The notes beneath the pieces were generated by a model. That model saw only the letters and a list, made by a program, of their open reading frames with translations. It did not search any database and had not been told where the DNA came from. A DNA stretch of 64,000 bases from CAVVUF01 sp963751425 (GTDB lineage Bacteria; Chloroflexota; Anaerolineae; Anaerolineales; UBA4823): the NCBI GenBank assembly GCA_963751425.1, contig CAVVUF010000002.1, forward strand, positions 992,001 to 1,056,000. Direction: 5' to 3'. This document shows, piece by piece, positions 1-9,133 of this stretch. Position 1 is the stretch's first letter. The number at the start of each line of letters is the position of its first letter. Made by a program: the position numbers and the translations under genes.

Positions 1-349
1 CGGCGTGATCGGCTGCGAAGTGTTGAGCGATGGTCCCCCCATAAGACATCCCAATCACAACCTCCACATGCCCGGCGAATTGCTTCTGGATGAGCTCAGC
101 AAAATCATCCGCCATATCTCGGGTTGTGTACCCCTTTGGAAGGTCTGATTTGCGGCTGACCATATAGATGGTATATTCGCTAAGAAAACGTGTCAAGCTC
201 CCGATCATCATATCGAAGCCCATCCCCATGGGGATGCTGTTTCCTGGTCCGCCCGTGAGCAGCAGCAGGTTCTTTTTCCCTTTGCCGATGCGTGCATATG
301 GGATGTTATTGATTGTTATTCCGTAGATGGGTATTTGACATGGTTGCAT
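1..349 (-). CDS. alpha/beta hydrolase, N-terminal part (runs off window)
   Basis: The gene is read on the minus strand from an ATG at 349 and leaves the window at position 1, so only about 116 residues are visible. The visible part has the start of an alpha/beta-hydrolase fold: a strand LLLLTGGPG (oxyanion-hole type HG/GGPG loop) and then the nucleophile elbow GMSYGGT with Ser at about residue 102. The family includes esterases, lipases and peptidases such as proline iminopeptidase. The catalytic Asp and His lie beyond the window, so the substrate cannot be stated. The gene is co-directional with the next gene upstream but 29 bases from its stop. Confidence 0.75.
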   Translation of the reverse strand, partial: MQPCQIPIYGITINNIPYARIGKGKKNLLLLTGGPGNSIPMGMGFDMMIGSLTRFLSEYTIYMVSRKSDLPKGYTTRDMADDFAELIQKQFAGHVEVVIGMSYGGTIAQHFAADHA

Positions 350-377
350 CTCATTACCACAAAATATGACCACAAGC

Positions 378-842
378 TTACTTTTCCTTGTTGATTTTCA
401 ACCGCATTCTCCCGATAAGCCCTTCCCATACCGGGTAGTGGCTGCCCTTCCAAATCTGCGCCCGAAAGGCCTCTGCCTGTTCTTCGGTCCAGCCCAGGTT
501 TTTTTGCGCGTAAAGTGAGTAAAAGGCCGTTGCCCGATAATTCGCTGCGCAGTGGAGCAGGACTTTTCTTGCCTTTAATTCTTTCATGCTCTGGTCAAAA
601 GCCTCAAAATCGCTTTCCTTGGGATTTTCCCAATCCACCGGAATATGGATATAGTCCATACCGAGCGACACCACCAATCCCGCCTCGTCTGCCAGCGAAT
701 ACTGCCGGTCGAGCGTTGCCAGGTTGATTACTGCCTCGAAGCCTTCTTCAGCTGCTGCCTTCAGCTGCTCCTCCGTCGGCTGCCCGCCGGTGATGAGCTG
801 ATCATTCACTTTGATGTAGTTATAGATTTTATTGGTGTTCAT
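378..842 (-). CDS. Blh/DUF442-type phosphatase-like protein
   Basis: A 154-residue soluble protein resembling the dual-specificity phosphatase-like domain of beta-lactamase-hydrolase-like proteins (DUF442). The N-terminus has the family-like pattern ITGGQPTEEQL, and a P-loop HCAANYR puts Cys98 and Arg103 in a CX4R arrangement, as in this family, rather than the CX5R of classical tyrosine phosphatases. An upstream in-frame ATG at 872 would add ten basic residues. I prefer the ATG at 842 because AGGA lies a few bases before it. The substrate is unknown. Phosphatase activity is inferred from the Cys/Arg loop only. Confidence 0.75.
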   Translation of the reverse strand: MNTNKIYNYIKVNDQLITGGQPTEEQLKAAAEEGFEAVINLATLDRQYSLADEAGLVVSLGMDYIHIPVDWENPKESDFEAFDQSMKELKARKVLLHCAANYRATAFYSLYAQKNLGWTEEQAEAFRAQIWKGSHYPVWEGLIGRMRLKINKEK

Positions 843-1040
843 TCGCGTCGTCCTTTTTTTGACCCTGTTCATGCTTTCGTATTCCAGTTATCGATACCCG
901 GTGATTATTTAGAACATATACTCTATATTTGTACTACTACTTGTACCGTAGCAACCAATAACGAATTACCGAGCACTCCCCACCAAGAACCAGTTGTTCA
1001 GAATGGATTTCAAATATTTTTACCTAAAAATCCTCGCCTC

Positions 1041-1898
1041 TTAAATCCCTTCAGACCCTCCTCCTACTCGAAGCAGCCTCAGCAGCTCTCCCAGGTTTTC
1101 CAAGATCAGGTGCGGCGCTGGTATGGCCTCTTCAGCTTGTTCGCGGCTTGATGCCCCGGTTAAAACCACGGCTGTATGCATGCCAGCCTCAATTCCCATC
1201 TTCACGTCCGTTTCCAGCCGGTCGCCAATCACCAGGCAGCGCTCAGGCGCTAAGTCTAAGCACTGCATGGCCACTTCCATCATCACCCGTGCGGGCTTGC
1301 CTGCCAACACCTCTACCTTGCGTCCGGTCAGGTGCTCCAGGGCTGCCAATGTCGCTCCGGCGTCGGGGATGCCCCCCCCAGGCATGGGGCAGGTTTTATC
1401 GGGATTGGTGGCAAAGAAGCGCGCCCCACGTTTTAGCGCCTGGTAGGCAGTGTTCAGCTTGCGGTAATCCAGTGTGCGGTCAAAGGCGACCACCACTGCA
1501 TCGATCCCGCTCGGTTCGATGACAGATTTCTCGTCTTGATCCCAGAGCTCCTCCCGCACCTTCAATCCGAAAGCCCTCAGCTCCGCTTTTAAGTTCTCCT
1601 CGCCCACCACGTAATAAGCCAGGTCCGGGAAATGCTGCGAGAGGTAGGTACCCAGCACGTATCCCGAGGTGATCACCTCGTCAGCAGAAGCGGTAATCCC
1701 CAGGCGGGTGAGCTTGGCAGCATAGCTCTGAGGTGGTTCCAGCGGCTTGTTCGAGATAAAAAGGATGCGCTTGCCTTGCTTCCGGATCGCCTGGATGGTT
1801 TCGATAGCATAGGGCAGCGCCTTCTCCCCTAAATAGAGTGTGCCATCCAGGTCGAAGATAAAACCTTTTATCTGCTGGAGAATATTTGCGTCATTCAT
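1041..1898 (-). CDS. HAD-superfamily hydrolase, subfamily IIA (NagD-like)
   Basis: A 285-residue HAD phosphatase. Motif I FDLDGT at residues 15-20 gives the nucleophile Asp16 and the acid Asp18. Motif II is the FISNK segment near residue 48. Motif IV is GDRLETD at about 225-231, followed by the IEAGMHTAVVLTG segment typical of the NagD/AraL/4-nitrophenylphosphatase group. The length fits subfamily IIA with a C2 cap. These enzymes dephosphorylate small sugar phosphates, nucleotides or phosphoglycolate in the cytoplasm, and the exact substrate cannot be read from sequence. It precedes an FGGY kinase gene on the same strand, which fits a role in sugar-phosphate metabolism. Confidence 0.85.
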   Translation of the reverse strand: MNDANILQQIKGFIFDLDGTLYLGEKALPYAIETIQAIRKQGKRILFISNKPLEPPQSYAAKLTRLGITASADEVITSGYVLGTYLSQHFPDLAYYVVGEENLKAELRAFGLKVREELWDQDEKSVIEPSGIDAVVVAFDRTLDYRKLNTAYQALKRGARFFATNPDKTCPMPGGGIPDAGATLAALEHLTGRKVEVLAGKPARVMMEVAMQCLDLAPERCLVIGDRLETDVKMGIEAGMHTAVVLTGASSREQAEEAIPAPHLILENLGELLRLLRVGGGSEGI

Positions 1899-2001
1899 TT
1901 TGACTTTCTCACATTAAACTCTTTGTGGCCCTTTTCTATTCGTGAAGATTGGTGTAGATCGGTGGATTTATTGTGATCTATTCTCTGTCAACTCCGTCAG
2001 T

Positions 2002-3510
2002 CTACCTCAGGTATTTCTGTAATGCCGGGAACAGGTTTACATAGACTTCCTCGTAGATCTGCTGGTAGTAGGCCTGCCGGCTGCGGTCTGGCTCGGTTCC
2101 TTGCACTTCGGTGTGTGCCATGGCCAGGGCGGCCTGGCGGGTGTTGGGGTGCAGCCCCGCTGCACTGGCTGCCAGGATGCCTGCTCCCAGGGCAGCGCAT
2201 TCTTGTGATGTGGAACGGAAGACCGGGATGCCCGTGATATCCGCGACAATCTGGCGCCATAGGTCATTCTGCGCTCCGCCGCCTGCGGCGATAAAGCGCC
2301 GGGTGCGGGTTCCCAACACACGCTCGACCCCGCGTGTATTTAAGCACTGCTCGAAGGCAATTCCTTCCAGGATGGCGCGATACAAGTGAGCGCGCCCATG
2401 GGCACCGCGCCAGCCGACTACGATCCCGCTGGCGGAAGCATCCCAATAGGGTCCCATGGCGCTGTTCCAATAGGGCACCAGCAGCAAGCCGAGCGACCCG
2501 GGTGGGATTTTGCTGGCTTCTGCCTCAAAGGACGCCTCGAGGGAAATTCCTTGCACTTGCTCATCCAGGCTGCCAAAATTCTCAATGAACCAGCGAATGA
2601 TATAAGATCCGCCCAGGATGGCTGTCTCGATGAAATAGGTCCCGGGGATGCCGGCATACAGGGTGCGGAAGGCTGGATCAACCTGGTATTTTTCGCTGAA
2701 AACACCCGAGATGAAGCTGGTGCCCATACTCAGGTAGGCTTCATCCTGCCGGGTGATGTTGGCTCCCAACCCGGCTGCCTGCCCATCTCCCAACCCGGCT
2801 GCTAACAGAACACCTGGCTTTAATCCACTTTCATTTGCTGCCTGGGGAGTTAATTCCCCCAAGATCGCTCCGGGTGGAAAAGCTTTCGGAAGCTGCTCTA
2901 GCTTTAATCCAATACCGGTGACCAGCTCCTGCGACCATTCATTCAATTTGATGTCGAACAATCCCATCGGGTCTGCGCAGCCCCATCCGGTCAGGACCTT
3001 TCCGGTCATCCGCTGCACCAGGTAGGCATGCACATCCAGAAAAGAAGCAGCCTGCTTGATGACTTCTGGCTCAAATTCCTGCAGCCAGGCGATCTTGGCG
3101 ATGCTTAAATTTCCAGAGAGCGGCTTGCCAGTGATGGCGTGAAAGCGTTCGAAACCGAATTTCTGCCTCAGTCCAGGTATGAGAGGGCGGGCGCGCTCAT
3201 CCATCCACAAGATGGCATTGCGCAGAGGTTGGTTTTTCCCATCTACAGGCACGAAGGTCTCACGCTGGTGAGAGATTGAGATGGCGGCAATCCGTTCTGG
3301 ATTGACCTTTTCTACCACCTGCCGCAGTGCTGCAGCGGTCGCCCTCCACCAATCTTCTGCGTTCTGCTCGTGCCAATCGGGCCGCGGCCTCAGCAGTGAC
3401 AGGCTGCAGCGTCCCGAAGCGGCTGCATTCCCCTCCCGATCCCAGGCGATGGTCTTGACGCCGGTTGTACTGCAGTCGATACCAATGACAAGATCAGCTC
3501 TAGGTTTCAT
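2002..3510 (-). CDS. FGGY-family carbohydrate kinase (xylulokinase-like)
   Basis: A 502-residue FGGY sugar kinase. The N-terminal ATPase-fold phosphate-1 motif is GIDCSTTGVKT at about residues 10-20. ISHQRETFVPVD and a following WMDERA segment match the sugar-binding region of xylulokinase-like members. A GLGDGQAAGLG segment near the domain junction and AAGGGAQND in the C-terminal domain form the adenosine site. The enzyme phosphorylates a pentulose, hexulose or polyol with ATP. Xylulose is the best guess, but FGGY substrates are not safely predicted from sequence. No strong Shine-Dalgarno is visible before the ATG at 3510. It lies 12 bases downstream of the small zinc-cluster protein gene. 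Confidence 0.85.
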   Translation of the reverse strand: MKPRADLVIGIDCSTTGVKTIAWDREGNAAASGRCSLSLLRPRPDWHEQNAEDWWRATAAALRQVVEKVNPERIAAISISHQRETFVPVDGKNQPLRNAILWMDERARPLIPGLRQKFGFERFHAITGKPLSGNLSIAKIAWLQEFEPEVIKQAASFLDVHAYLVQRMTGKVLTGWGCADPMGLFDIKLNEWSQELVTGIGLKLEQLPKAFPPGAILGELTPQAANESGLKPGVLLAAGLGDGQAAGLGANITRQDEAYLSMGTSFISGVFSEKYQVDPAFRTLYAGIPGTYFIETAILGGSYIIRWFIENFGSLDEQVQGISLEASFEAEASKIPPGSLGLLLVPYWNSAMGPYWDASASGIVVGWRGAHGRAHLYRAILEGIAFEQCLNTRGVERVLGTRTRRFIAAGGGAQNDLWRQIVADITGIPVFRSTSQECAALGAGILAASAAGLHPNTRQAALAMAHTEVQGTEPDRSRQAYYQQIYEEVYVNLFPALQKYLR

Positions 3511-3522
3511 TTTGAAGTTTCG

Positions 3523-3912
3523 TTAATTGAGTATTTTTCCAGTCCAAGGATCTCTATTCTTCCAGTAGGAGCATTGTTGGCAAGTTTCTCCTTCAGGATA
3601 ATCGATCCCTTCTTCATGCGGGCAGCCGATGATGCGATCTACCATAGTAACTCGCCTAACACCTATGCTTTGAATGAAATCGAGGATCTCCTGGTTGATG
3701 CTCTCATCTTGACGAACATCGCCTCCTGTTGTGAACCAAGTCTTGAGTTCAGCTTCATATTCATCTTTTCCGGTCAAGATGATTCCTACAACCACCTTCG
3801 ATGCAAAAAGATTATCTGGACCATAATATGCAATGGTAGCAACAGGATATTCAGCCTCCTGTCGGCGAGCTTTCTTTTCCAGGTAATAACGTGGGTTGGG
3901 AGTAGGTGGCAT
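3523..3912 (-). CDS. small conserved-looking protein with C-terminal Cys/His cluster
   Basis: A 129-residue protein that I cannot assign to a function. It starts with a Pro/Arg/Lys-rich segment and a hydrophobic strand region (VATIAYYGPD, then KVVVGIIL), which looks like a compact alpha/beta domain. The C-terminus holds CPHEEG, then CQQC and a Trp-rich end. Three Cys and one His in this spacing suggest a structural zinc site. A clear AAGGAGATAAGTC precedes the ATG at 3912, so the gene is likely translated. It sits between a glycosyltransferase and a sugar kinase, but this does not reveal its role. Confidence 0.6.
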   Translation of the reverse strand: MPPTPNPRYYLEKKARRQEAEYPVATIAYYGPDNLFASKVVVGIILTGKDEYEAELKTWFTTGGDVRQDESINQEILDFIQSIGVRRVTMVDRIIGCPHEEGIDYPEGETCQQCSYWKNRDPWTGKILN

Positions 3913-3931
3913 GACTTATCTCCTTTCCAAT

Positions 3932-4261
3932 TTATTCCCCAATCCGCCGAACAATACAGAAATCAGCTCCGTCTCTTCCAACGCTTAAGACGAGAGGTTC
4001 ATAATAACGAATGTTTAGATCATCATCAAAACGGGTGGAAAAGAGCATGATGCTTCCCTCAGGTACCTGGTCTTTGACCGGCCATAGATCTTCAATAGTG
4101 AGCGAATGACTGGCATCTTCGGCTGCCAGATCTGGGTTTCGCAATACATAAACTTTGTTCACTTCAGGCCGGGTATTCTGAATCTCTTTGAGGGCTTCTT
4201 TATAGCATGTCAACCAGAAGTCAGTTTCAAAGCGCCGGAATGCGCCGCCAGTTCCGCCCAC
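3932..4261 (-). CDS. membrane glycosyltransferase (GT39-like), C-terminal part after frameshift
   Basis: This is the soluble C-terminal end of the glycosyltransferase encoded at 4227-5534. The true reading frame extends upstream of the ATG at 4261 and contains LFPYEYTYYNSFVGGTGGAF followed by RRFETDFW, the typical segment after the last membrane helix in these enzymes. The remainder (about 100 residues) is an alpha/beta domain with no known motif. There is no ribosome binding site for the internal ATG, so it should not be read as an independent gene. Confidence 0.7.
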   Translation of the reverse strand: MGGTGGAFRRFETDFWLTCYKEALKEIQNTRPEVNKVYVLRNPDLAAEDASHSLTIEDLWPVKDQVPEGSIMLFSTRFDDDLNIRYYEPLVLSVGRDGADFCIVRRIGE

Positions 4262-5534
4262 AAAGCTGTTGTAATATGTATATTCGTAAGGAAATAACTT
4301 GAGGATGCCAAAGACCCCAGAGAAATACCATCACCGTGACCAGGATCACCTGCATCCAGGTATTTCTCACCCAGGTGAAGAGGCGCTCAAAGGCAAACCC
4401 GGTGAAGATAAAGATGGGAGGCAAGATAAATATAAAATGTCTCAGACCATCGTAAAGCGGAGGCTTGTAGATGATCACATAAAAAAAGGGCAGCAAGAAC
4501 CAAAGAAACACGGGTAAAAGGGACTGCCAATCAATCTTTTTGTAAGATTTCTTCCAGGCCAGCGCAGCCAGGCCGGCGAAGAAGAGCAGCCAGACGACCT
4601 CGGTGAAATTGATGAAAACCATCACTGGAAAATAGGTGGAAGGCAGGTGGTTTGAGCGGTAGAAAACCCCCTGGAAAAGCACCGAGACAATGACGGGGTT
4701 TTTGGACATGTATTGAAAAACCTCGAGATATCTTGTGATCGGGTTATCCCATAAATAAGGCCAGGTCAGGTAATTGACCAGGATGGTAATGAAGACCATT
4801 ATCCCCAAATGCGGGATCGACCTCCGGCCATATTTTATTAGTGCATAGAGGGCGATGAGGACGCCGGCGAATGGTCCCAGCATGCGGATTGAAGCCAGCA
4901 GCCCGAGGGCAATCCCTGCTGGCAGCACGTCCAGGAATAGACCTGCAAGCCGGGTAGTGAATTTCTGAGGGCGAACCTTTTCTTTCCCCAGTCGATCGAT
5001 GCTCCAGTAGCCGAAGTAGATGGCTGCCAGGAAGAAGCTCATGAAGGGGATATCCTTCGGGTTGATAAAGGCATGACCCCACAGAATAGGCTGGGTGGAG
5101 AATAACAGCGCTGCGGCGAAAGCGGCTCTCTTGCTCATCCAGCGTAAACACAGCAGGTAGAAAAAAATGATCCCGGCTTGAAAAGAGAGAAAGTTGATCA
5201 GGTGCCAGCTTGGATACCAGGCCAATTGAAATATGGAAGTCAGGATCTTAACCAGTGCTCCCGCCATTAAAAGGTAAGCCGGGCCGTACATTTTGTTGCC
5301 TTCTTGGGGTGGTCCAAAGGCTTTTTCAATCTGAAACTGCCCGTTCAGGCGTTCCTGGATCGAGTATGCATAGGGAATCGTGGAAGCATAACGATAAAAC
5401 CCAGGTTCGTCCCATGAAGCTCCGTATACCTGGAAGGTAAGGATGCCAATGCTGAGATTGACCAGGATTAAAACGATGAAAGGAAGATGAGACGGGCGTG
5501 TCAAATTGCGAACTTCAGCGCTTGGGCGAGGCAT
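4227..5534 (-). CDS. membrane glycosyltransferase, PMT/ArnT (GT39)-like, N-terminal part
   Basis: A multi-pass membrane protein of 435 residues in this frame, with about ten hydrophobic segments. The first periplasmic loop carries ASWDEPGFYRYA, the acidic motif expected of dolichyl/undecaprenyl-phosphate-sugar transferases of the GT-C fold. It would move a sugar from a lipid carrier onto a protein or glycan outside the membrane. Near the end the frame goes wrong: at the CCCC run 4315-4318 (plus strand), dropping one base joins FLW directly to VFGILKLFPYEYTYYN in the frame of the 3932-4261 part. This entry and that one are therefore one gene, broken by a one-base insertion. The last ~28 residues of this frame are not genuine. 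Confidence 0.75.
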   Translation of the reverse strand: MPRPSAEVRNLTRPSHLPFIVLILVNLSIGILTFQVYGASWDEPGFYRYASTIPYAYSIQERLNGQFQIEKAFGPPQEGNKMYGPAYLLMAGALVKILTSIFQLAWYPSWHLINFLSFQAGIIFFYLLCLRWMSKRAAFAAALLFSTQPILWGHAFINPKDIPFMSFFLAAIYFGYWSIDRLGKEKVRPQKFTTRLAGLFLDVLPAGIALGLLASIRMLGPFAGVLIALYALIKYGRRSIPHLGIMVFITILVNYLTWPYLWDNPITRYLEVFQYMSKNPVIVSVLFQGVFYRSNHLPSTYFPVMVFINFTEVVWLLFFAGLAALAWKKSYKKIDWQSLLPVFLWFLLPFFYVIIYKPPLYDGLRHFIFILPPIFIFTGFAFERLFTWVRNTWMQVILVTVMVFLWGLWHPQVISLRIYILQQLCGRNWRRIPAL

Positions 5535-5565
5535 AAAATCATTATAACAAGGAAATTGTCAGGCT

Positions 5566-7068
5566 TTAGGCGCTGAACACCTGCCTGTAGAATTCTTTTT
5601 GGGAGCGGAGCATGGCTTGCAAGCGCCGGTGCCTCTCAGCATCTGGATGGTAAGCTTCTCCGACACAGGGAAGAAAATCACCCACTTCCTGGATGATCCC
5701 AAGCGTTTCCATGGCCAGCAGCGCTGCCCCTCGGGCTGAAACCTCTCCCATCCTGGATGGATAAACTGGCTGTCCCAGGGCATCTGCCAGCCTGGAGAGC
5801 ATAAACGGTGAATGCATTGCCGCTCCTCCGCTGGCGATGATTTGAGGCTGCGAGGGGAGCGCCTGCATCAAGAGCTCATAAACTTGCGCAATACGGCATA
5901 TCACCCCCTCCAGCCCGGCTTGCACCAAGTCGAGAGGCGTAGTTGCTAAGGTTAATCCGGTTATTGAACCAGCAGCATCATCTGCCCAACCGGGGCTGCG
6001 TTCCCCGGCGATTAGAGGCAGAAAGGTGAGACCGTGAGCGCCAGGGGTTGTCTGGAGCAGGGCGGTTTCTAAATCAGGGATGGGGTCAATGCGGATGAGC
6101 TTTTTCAGCCAGTTGAAAAGGTTGCCGCCTTCGGTCAGTGCTCCACCCAGTAAAGCGCGACCCCGGTCCACACGGTAGCACCACAAGCCTGCTGGAATGT
6201 GTTCTATCTCATTCTTAAAGACTGCGCGAACTGCGCTGGTGCTCCCGATTGAGATCGTGACCCGTTCTGAGGAGGTACACCCGCTGCCAATGTTAGCCGC
6301 TGCTCCATCCCCGATGGCAGGGAACCAGGGGATCTCGGCCAGGGTAGGCCAGCGCTGCCGAAAATCCGCTTGTAAGCCCTGGTTGGGTTGGTCGATATCA
6401 CATAACGGTGAAAGGTTGTTAGCCTTGACCGGCAGGAGTTCCAATAATTCCTCATCCCAAACCAGGTGCTTTCGATCCAAAAGACCCGTCCACGAAGCTG
6501 CCGAATAGCTGACAGCTGCGTTTCCAAACAATTTAAGCCATATATATTCACCCAACGAAACCCAGCGTATGGCTTTTTCAAAAACATCGGGATATATGCG
6601 GTGCAGCCAGAGTAACCGGGCGGGGAGATAGCTGGAATGAAAATAACACCCCAAGCGTTGGTGGACGGTTTCTTCATCAAATTGGTTACGTAAAAGATGA
6701 GTTTCAACTTTGGGACGGGTATCAGAATAAGGGAACAGGGGTGTGACTGCGGTTCCGTTTTGGTTTATCCCCAGTATATTGCTCACGAATGTGCAGGCTG
6801 CAACGCCAACAATTTGTCCAGCCAGGCTGCCAGATTGTTGGATCGCCAGATCGATGCTGCGGAATACCTGGTTCAACAGCGCTTCCGCATCTGCTTCGAT
6901 GCCTCCCTCCGGCAGGATGGTGAACTGGTAGGGTTGGCGGCCTTCGATTCCTGGTACTGCATTTCCATGCCTGTCAAAAAGCAGTGCCCGGGCGTGGGAA
7001 GTGCCAATATCGAGTGCAAGAATATACGGAGGGTTTGCAGCGCCATGCTGCGCCTGAAGAGGATTCAT
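5566..7068 (-). CDS. FGGY-family carbohydrate kinase (gluconokinase-like)
   Basis: A 500-residue sugar kinase. LALDIGTSHARALLFD at about residues 17-32 is the phosphate-binding motif. The C-terminal domain has ASGGAAMHSPFMLSRLADALG and then EVSARGAALLA, the FGGY signature region. The overall pattern resembles gluconate kinases. ATG 7068 is chosen because CCAGGAGG lies directly upstream, whereas the frame also runs on to 7137 without a binding site. It follows the GH4 gene by about 37 bases on the same strand, so the two probably share a transcript. With the KDPG aldolase at 9566 it could feed an Entner-Doudoroff-like route, but no dehydratase is seen here. Confidence 0.85.
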   Translation of the reverse strand: MNPLQAQHGAANPPYILALDIGTSHARALLFDRHGNAVPGIEGRQPYQFTILPEGGIEADAEALLNQVFRSIDLAIQQSGSLAGQIVGVAACTFVSNILGINQNGTAVTPLFPYSDTRPKVETHLLRNQFDEETVHQRLGCYFHSSYLPARLLWLHRIYPDVFEKAIRWVSLGEYIWLKLFGNAAVSYSAASWTGLLDRKHLVWDEELLELLPVKANNLSPLCDIDQPNQGLQADFRQRWPTLAEIPWFPAIGDGAAANIGSGCTSSERVTISIGSTSAVRAVFKNEIEHIPAGLWCYRVDRGRALLGGALTEGGNLFNWLKKLIRIDPIPDLETALLQTTPGAHGLTFLPLIAGERSPGWADDAAGSITGLTLATTPLDLVQAGLEGVICRIAQVYELLMQALPSQPQIIASGGAAMHSPFMLSRLADALGQPVYPSRMGEVSARGAALLAMETLGIIQEVGDFLPCVGEAYHPDAERHRRLQAMLRSQKEFYRQVFSA

Positions 7069-7105
7069 GGTTGCCTCCTGGCAGTTGCCTGATCTTTCTG
7101 GTAGT

Positions 7106-7840
7106 CTACCAGAAACCTTCGGGCAGCCCAATTTCATTGAACATTGCCCAGGCTTTATCGATGGGCAGGCGGGTGGTTGGATCGTTGAACACCGCCTGGA
7201 ACGCCAAATCTTGATCTCTTTTCAGAGCAGCTTCGATGATCATCTCCTGGTTTGCCACATGCCTGGAGACCAGCCCCAGCACTCCCGGGGGCAGCGCACC
7301 AGCTGTCAAAGGTGTCACTCGGTTTCGGCTGAAATGAGCGTTCGTTTCGACCACTGCATGGATCGGCAAATTGGAGACTTGTCCGGTGTTTTCGGTATTG
7401 ACATTGGTGATGAAATCCTCCAATCCCAAGAGGGCGCGAATTTGCCGCAAAGCCTCTTCACCAAAATCCTGGGGTTCCCAACTCAACAAGCCATCGAGAT
7501 AGTTTTGTACGATCTGCGGGGCGATCTTCCAGCGCTCGATGCGCCAGGCAACCGGCGTGCGAATGATCCCCCAGCGGAACAACTCTTCGGGAGAATGGGT
7601 GAAGCCGGGCACAAACTCCGAGAGGTGCCGGTCGCCAGCCGCTGCCAGGATGCCGAAGCGTTTGAGCAGCTCGAACTTGATCTGGTGATGATCCTGGAAC
7701 CAATCTCCGTTTTTTTCAACTTCCTCCTGGGTATAGACCCGCAGTACTCCTGGCTTTTCCATAGTGCCGGTGGGCGATCGATAACAGGTCATGCCCTTGA
7801 AAATCGGCGCGGTCGATCCAGGTGAAATGGTTGATGCCAA
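7106..7840 (-). CDS. GH4-family glycosidase, C-terminal part after frameshift
   Basis: This is the C-terminal half of the GH4 enzyme above. From about residue 27 (MEKPGVLRVYTQEEV) the frame is genuine and holds KFELLKRFGILAAAGDRHLSEF, the His-containing segment conserved in GH4, then the VNTENTGQVSNLPIHAVVET segment where N-x-x-N/G-x-I-x-N-LP motifs of the family lie. The first ~25 residues are out of frame. Together both parts give roughly 450 residues, the usual GH4 length. A single-base change between 7758 and 7766 separates them, which is more likely a read error than a real mutation. Confidence 0.78.
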   Translation of the reverse strand: MASTISPGSTAPIFKGMTCYRSPTGTMEKPGVLRVYTQEEVEKNGDWFQDHHQIKFELLKRFGILAAAGDRHLSEFVPGFTHSPEELFRWGIIRTPVAWRIERWKIAPQIVQNYLDGLLSWEPQDFGEEALRQIRALLGLEDFITNVNTENTGQVSNLPIHAVVETNAHFSRNRVTPLTAGALPPGVLGLVSRHVANQEMIIEAALKRDQDLAFQAVFNDPTTRLPIDKAWAMFNEIGLPEGFW

Positions 7841-8474
7841 AAACGTTTACCCGAATATCATCCCGCTTGGGAGTTTCCTCCAGGCCAAGGGTTTCTTGCG
7901 CCAGGTCTGCCAGTAAGTGTTGGGTTCCGAATACTTCATGGCAGCATCCAAAGACTTTCAAGCCAGGCTCCACTTTCGTCAGGGTGCGCGTGCAGATGCT
8001 CATGGGGTTGGAGTAATTGATTACCCAGGCTTCTGGGCAGTGATTGGCGATGGCATGGGCGAAACATTCGTATGTAATGGCTGAGCGCAGGCCGCGCATC
8101 AAACCTGGTGCTCCCGTGGTATCTCCAACAGGATAGAACATGCCATATTTTTCTGCCACGGCTACTTCATGTGCCATCATCTCCAAGGGTCCAGGCTGGA
8201 TAGAGATGAATACAAAATCAGCGCCTTGAAGGGCTTCTGGAAGGGTTTCAACAGCCCGGTAATTCCACTTCGAAAGCACTCCTGGCTGGTTCTGCAGCCA
8301 ATTGCCCAACTTCTCATTCAACCGGGCTGCCTCCAGGTCAATGTCGTATAGGGCCACTTCGCCGCTGAGGTCAGCGCATAATGCCAGGTCATTCATCAGA
8401 ATATGCGCCCAGCCGCGGCTGCCTCCCCCGATATAGGCAATCTTTAGATGGATTTCGGCTTGTTTTATCATCAT
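7716..8474 (-). CDS. GH4-family glycosidase, N-terminal part
   Basis: The NAD-binding N-terminal half of a family 4 glycoside hydrolase (alpha-glucosidase/alpha-galacturonidase/6-phospho-glucosidase group). IAYIGGGSRGW near residue 15 is the dinucleotide loop. NYSNP holds the family Asn, FGCCHEVFG supplies the metal-binding Cys/His, and GINHFTW is the hallmark motif before the C-terminal half. GH4 enzymes need NAD and usually a divalent metal and act by a redox-elimination mechanism. The frame ends in unrelated residues (GKARSTAG). Reading passes to the 7106-7840 frame at about 7758-7766. The start could be any of three stacked codons (GTG/ATG/ATG, 8477-8471). Confidence 0.8.
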   Translation of the reverse strand: MMIKQAEIHLKIAYIGGGSRGWAHILMNDLALCADLSGEVALYDIDLEAARLNEKLGNWLQNQPGVLSKWNYRAVETLPEALQGADFVFISIQPGPLEMMAHEVAVAEKYGMFYPVGDTTGAPGLMRGLRSAITYECFAHAIANHCPEAWVINYSNPMSICTRTLTKVEPGLKVFGCCHEVFGTQHLLADLAQETLGLEETPKRDDIRVNVFGINHFTWIDRADFQGHDLLSIAHRHYGKARSTAGLYPGGS

Positions 8475-8483
8475 CACCTGAAC

Positions 8484-8936
8484 CTAACCAGGAATTTTAA
8501 AGAGGATGCATACCCGGTTTTTTGCGGCTTTCGCTACGTCCTCGAGGTTTATCTTGCCTTCTCCATCGAGCGAGACGCCAAAATAACGGGCGTATTGTGG
8601 CACTTTCGTCAGGTAGGCTGCCAGCTGTGTGACCACACCTGTTTCATCCTCCACAACTTCTCCTGGCACTCTTATATTTTGGCCCCTTAACCGCAGGTCT
8701 GCTTCGGATCCACCGCGTAGGTTCTTCCACCAGGTACGCTCCTTTAGGCTGGTTACGTAAACAACACGTTGATCCTGGATGTAATTGACAGGCGTTGTAT
8801 AAGTCTTTCCACTCTTGCGTCCCTTCACCGTGACCAACATCGTATTCCCGCTGACCAGCTTGTGAAATGGACTGCGCAACAAGAACCTCATGGTACCGTT
8901 GCCAATCTTCATTAAAATATTTTGAGCGGTCATCAT
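8484..8936 (-). CDS. nitroreductase/deazaflavin-dependent (F420-type) oxidoreductase
   Basis: A 150-residue protein of the DDN-like split beta-barrel family. The segment MLVTVKGRKSGKTYTTPVNY (about residues 34-53) is the cofactor-phosphate loop of the family, followed by VYVTS and TWWKNLRGG, which also contact the deazaflavin. Known members use reduced F420 to reduce quinones or nitro compounds, usually near the membrane. The substrate here is unknown. The gene ends about ten bases before the GH4 gene on the same strand. AAGGAAA precedes two adjacent ATGs (8936 and 8933). Its presence suggests that the host makes coenzyme F420, as several Chloroflexota do. Confidence 0.85.
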   Translation of the reverse strand: MMTAQNILMKIGNGTMRFLLRSPFHKLVSGNTMLVTVKGRKSGKTYTTPVNYIQDQRVVYVTSLKERTWWKNLRGGSEADLRLRGQNIRVPGEVVEDETGVVTQLAAYLTKVPQYARYFGVSLDGEGKINLEDVAKAAKNRVCILFKIPG

Positions 8937-9133
8937 TTTCCTTAAACGATCTTGGTAACGAATGGCTTATCGCCTGTAAGTCAAATCGATTGGATGGCGT
9001 TCTAGCCCGACATAGTTTTACTCTGAATTTGGTCTTATGGCAACTGATAAAAGAGATGGTTTTTAGGTTACAGATGTATAATCTAAGCAAAACATATAAA
9101 AACCCATCTCACAATTCGATGATGGAGATGATC

